From a bacterium (GTDB taxonomy: Bacteria > Patescibacteriota > Minisyncoccia > Moranbacterales > DUUL01): a stretch of DNA of 14,457 bases. This document shows, one piece after another, positions 12,379-14,457 of this stretch; position 1 is the stretch's first letter, and every line of letters begins with the position of its first letter. A program made the position numbers and the translations under genes. The DNA lies in assembly GCA_030641245.1 (NCBI GenBank), contig DAOWHU010000041.1, positions 1-14,457 on the forward strand, read 5' to 3'. Under the pieces are notes generated by a model. That model was not told the origin of the DNA. It worked only from the letters and a program-made list of their open reading frames with translations, and ran no database searches.

Positions 12379-14457
12379 TCATTCAACGATTTGACTATCT
12401 TGCTTGACCTGACTTAATTCTACCGAAAAAACTTTTGAGTACCCTTCTTTATCCATTGTAATTCCGTAAAGAATATCAGAAATCCGCATAACTTCTCTGC
12501 TATGAGTGGCTAAAATAAATTGGGTTTTGTGGGAAAGTTTTTTCAAAATACGACTAAATTTATCAGCGTTAGATTCATCTAAATTAGCCTCAATTTCATC
12601 TAGAAAAGAAAAAGGAGGCGGGTTACAAGAAATTAAAGCAAACAACAAGGCGATTGAAGTCAAAGTTCGCTCTCCCCCTGAAAGCATTCCCAAATTATTA
12701 ATTCTTTTCCCGGGCGGATTAACTTTAATATCAATTCCCCGCTCAACTACTTTTTCTAATTCTTCCCTCTCGCTTTCGTCTCCTTCTTCAATTTCTTCTC
12801 GAAGTTTTCTTTTTTCAATTTTAACCTTTTCTAGTTTGGCCGAACCACCCGCAAACATTAATTTAAAATAGACGGCAAACTCTTTATTGATAGCTGTAAA
12901 GGCTTCATTTAATTTTTTCTTGATAGTTTTGTCCATTTCAACGACCACATTATTCAAATCCATCAAAGTCAACCTCAAATCTTGTGACTCCTTTTTCAAG
13001 AAGTCGTACTTTTCTTGAAGTTCTTGACATTCCCCAACCGCCGCCGTATCGATTTCTTTAACCTGTTCTAACTGCCAATTGAGTTTTTCAATTTTCATCT
13101 TTAATTCTTCCAGGCTCAAACCGCTAGAAACCGCTCTCAGGCCCTCGATTTTCCCCTCAAAGTTATCCTTAATATCTTTTTCGACCTCTTTCAATTCTTG
13201 CTTGAATTTAGCCTGCTCTAATTTCAAATGTTGATCGTACTTATCAGCTTTTTCAATCTCAAATTGCTCTCTTCTTAGTTGATCTTTGTAATCCACTCGC
13301 GATTCTTGATTTTTTCGATTTTCAATATTAATAGCTTGAATTTCTTGATTTTTCTGAGCTATTTCTTGCTTGCAATTTTCAGTTTCAACCACATTTGAAT
13401 TGGCCTCCTTTTTGATTTTATCCAAGCCCTGGCTTATCAAGCCTTTTTTCTTTTTAGTTTCTTCGTCAGCTTTGTTCTTAGTAGCTTTGCCGGCTTGAAT
13501 CTCTTCAAGCAAATCGCTAATTTTAGAAACTATTTTAGCCGTCGAAGACTTTCCCGCCTGATTATCTAGATCCTCTTTGATAGCTTTCAGCTTAGACAAA
13601 ATATAGCCTCGATCAACCAAAACTACTTCCTCTTCGTCTAACTGTTCAATTTTTTCTTGAAGAGATTTCGATCTTATTTCATTTTTAAACCCTGCTCTTT
13701 CTAGTTTATATCTCTGATTTTCTAATCGTGTTTTTTCTTTCTCGATTTTTCCGATCAACTGATTTTGCTCTTGAACTGCATCATCATCACTCACTTGAAG
13801 TTTTTGATTGATTTCTTTAATCTTCTTTCGACTTTTGGCAAGTTGATCTTCAATCCCTTCTAGTTCTAAATTATTTTTACTCTGATTCTTTTCAATATTA
13901 TTTAACTTAACTGCAAAATACTGCTTTCTTTTTTCGGCTAAATCTTCTCGCGTTTTTTGACTTTTCTCAATTTTCCGACTCTGGCTTTTAAGAACTCGCA
14001 ACTCTGGCTTGATCTCTCGCATCACAGATTCGGCCTTTTCAATATTACCCTTAGTTTTTTTCATCCTTCGAACGCTTTGATTTTTCTTGAGTTGAAACTC
14101 TTTAACACCCGCCGCATCTTCCAAAAAACCCATTCTCTCTAAAGGACTAGAAAGAAGAGTTTTATCCGTCATCCCTTGGTTGACGATGGTGTAATTGCTG
14201 TAACCAATGCCAGCCTTGGAAAGTAAATTGATCAAATCAAATAATTTAACTTTATTGTTATTAACTAGATAGCTATTTTCACCATCCCGATAAACTTTCC
14301 GAGTAACAATCACCTGATCGTAATCAATGTCAAACTGTTTTTTAGAATTATCAAAGAAAACTGAGACTTGTGCACAGCCCAGTTTGGCTCGAGAGGAAGA
14401 ACCAGCAAAAATAACGTCTTCCTTTTTATGACCTCGAAGATTTTTAATGGATTTTTC
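12379..14457 (-). CDS. smc: SMC-like chromosome segregation ATPase, short and hinge-less (5' end outside)
   Basis: 692 codons are visible; the frame stays open to the window edge, beyond an internal GTG at 14313, so the Walker A region lies outside. The visible part begins with the N-terminal head: KKEDVIFAGSSSRAKLG, then VIVTRKVYRDGENSYLVNN and a diverged FLEDAAGV. The C-terminal head has GMLSGGERTLTSIALLFAL (signature), Walker B FSFLDEIEANLDE, and LATHSREVM. In bacterial SMC (about 1150-1200 aa) some 800 residues of coiled coil and hinge separate the heads; here only about 350 charged, Lys/Glu-rich coil residues do so, and I find no globular, Gly-containing hinge. A charged insert (KLEKVKIEKRK to EKVVERG) precedes the signature motif. 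Proteins of this family bind DNA and organise the chromosome. The stop TGA is followed in frame by ATT TAA. Confidence 0.88.
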   Translation of the reverse strand, partial: EKSIKNLRGHKKEDVIFAGSSSRAKLGCAQVSVFFDNSKKQFDIDYDQVIVTRKVYRDGENSYLVNNNKVKLFDLINLLSKAGIGYSNYTIVNQGMTDKTLLSSPLERMGFLEDAAGVKEFQLKKNQSVRRMKKTKGNIEKAESVMREIKPELRVLKSQSRKIEKSQKTREDLAEKRKQYFAVKLNNIEKNQSKNNLELEGIEDQLAKSRKKIKEINQKLQVSDDDAVQEQNQLIGKIEKEKTRLENQRYKLERAGFKNEIRSKSLQEKIEQLDEEEVVLVDRGYILSKLKAIKEDLDNQAGKSSTAKIVSKISDLLEEIQAGKATKNKADEETKKKKGLISQGLDKIKKEANSNVVETENCKQEIAQKNQEIQAINIENRKNQESRVDYKDQLRREQFEIEKADKYDQHLKLEQAKFKQELKEVEKDIKDNFEGKIEGLRAVSSGLSLEELKMKIEKLNWQLEQVKEIDTAAVGECQELQEKYDFLKKESQDLRLTLMDLNNVVVEMDKTIKKKLNEAFTAINKEFAVYFKLMFAGGSAKLEKVKIEKRKLREEIEEGDESEREELEKVVERGIDIKVNPPGKRINNLGMLSGGERTLTSIALLFALISCNPPPFSFLDEIEANLDESNADKFSRILKKLSHKTQFILATHSREVMRISDILYGITMDKEGYSKVFSVELSQVKQDSQIVE

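Noticed and set aside
12506..12871. Plus-strand 121-aa ORF opposite the smc head
   Set aside because: It lies exactly opposite the SMC signature and Walker B codons, is Ser-rich as antisense ORFs are, and has no motif.
13380..13410. Zinc hook of a Rad50-like protein in the SMC coil
   Set aside because: Only a single cysteine (ENCKQE) occurs there, not a CxxC motif, and the head motifs match SMC.

Overview
This is an A+T-rich chromosomal stretch carrying mostly housekeeping genes. The lineage is probably Candidate Phyla Radiation (Patescibacteria). That is an inference from several traits together: short intergenic gaps, trimmed versions of universal proteins (a threonyl-tRNA synthetase without a TGS domain, a MiaB without its TRAM domain, a very short SMC), core genes with no visible Shine-Dalgarno sequence, and A/T-rich or heptameric repeats between genes. 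No rRNA or other marker is present to prove it. The standard bacterial code fits: TAA, TAG and TGA all end genes, and the long genes contain no in-frame TGA.

Left part (1-6011). The 3' end of a ferredoxin gene is followed by a terminator hairpin that overlaps the end of the convergent gpmI gene (glycolytic phosphoglycerate mutase). gpmI and dnaE (replicative DNA polymerase III alpha, with a complete-looking PHP domain) diverge from a 126-nt gap in which two predicted promoters share almost the same -35 bases on opposite strands. A Nudix hydrolase of RppH type follows dnaE after 13 nt and is probably co-transcribed.

Middle part (6012-9750). The 437-nt gap before thrS holds a sigma70-type promoter, a T-box riboswitch leader with a recognisable T-box bulge, antiterminator and strong terminator, and then an inverted cluster of heptamer repeats. 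thrS would therefore be induced by uncharged tRNA-Thr. A long A/T-rich imperfect inverted repeat separates thrS from miaB and carries a likely miaB promoter. The miaB product stops before its usual TRAM domain.

Accessory-looking part (9581-11138). Two 75-nt copies of one repeat, 66/75 identical and in opposite orientation, lie just downstream of the miaB and rsmI stop codons. They bracket three minus-strand items: an HD-domain phosphohydrolase, a broken 5' fragment of a second Nudix gene whose stop overlaps the HD start, and an NTF2/SnoaL-like protein.

Right part (11145-14457). On the minus strand, in transcription order, lie smc (5' end beyond the window), a tiny membrane-protein ORF interrupted by TGA, a 66-aa two-helix membrane protein with a strong Shine-Dalgarno site, a hairpin, and rsmI (16S rRNA methyltransferase). 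The SMC has good head motifs but only about 350 residues between its heads and no recognisable hinge.

The points most worth checking are the T-box in this genomic setting, the hinge-less SMC, the paired 75-nt repeats around the HD/NTF2 segment, and the two small membrane ORFs. I see no CRISPR array, transposase, tRNA or rRNA.
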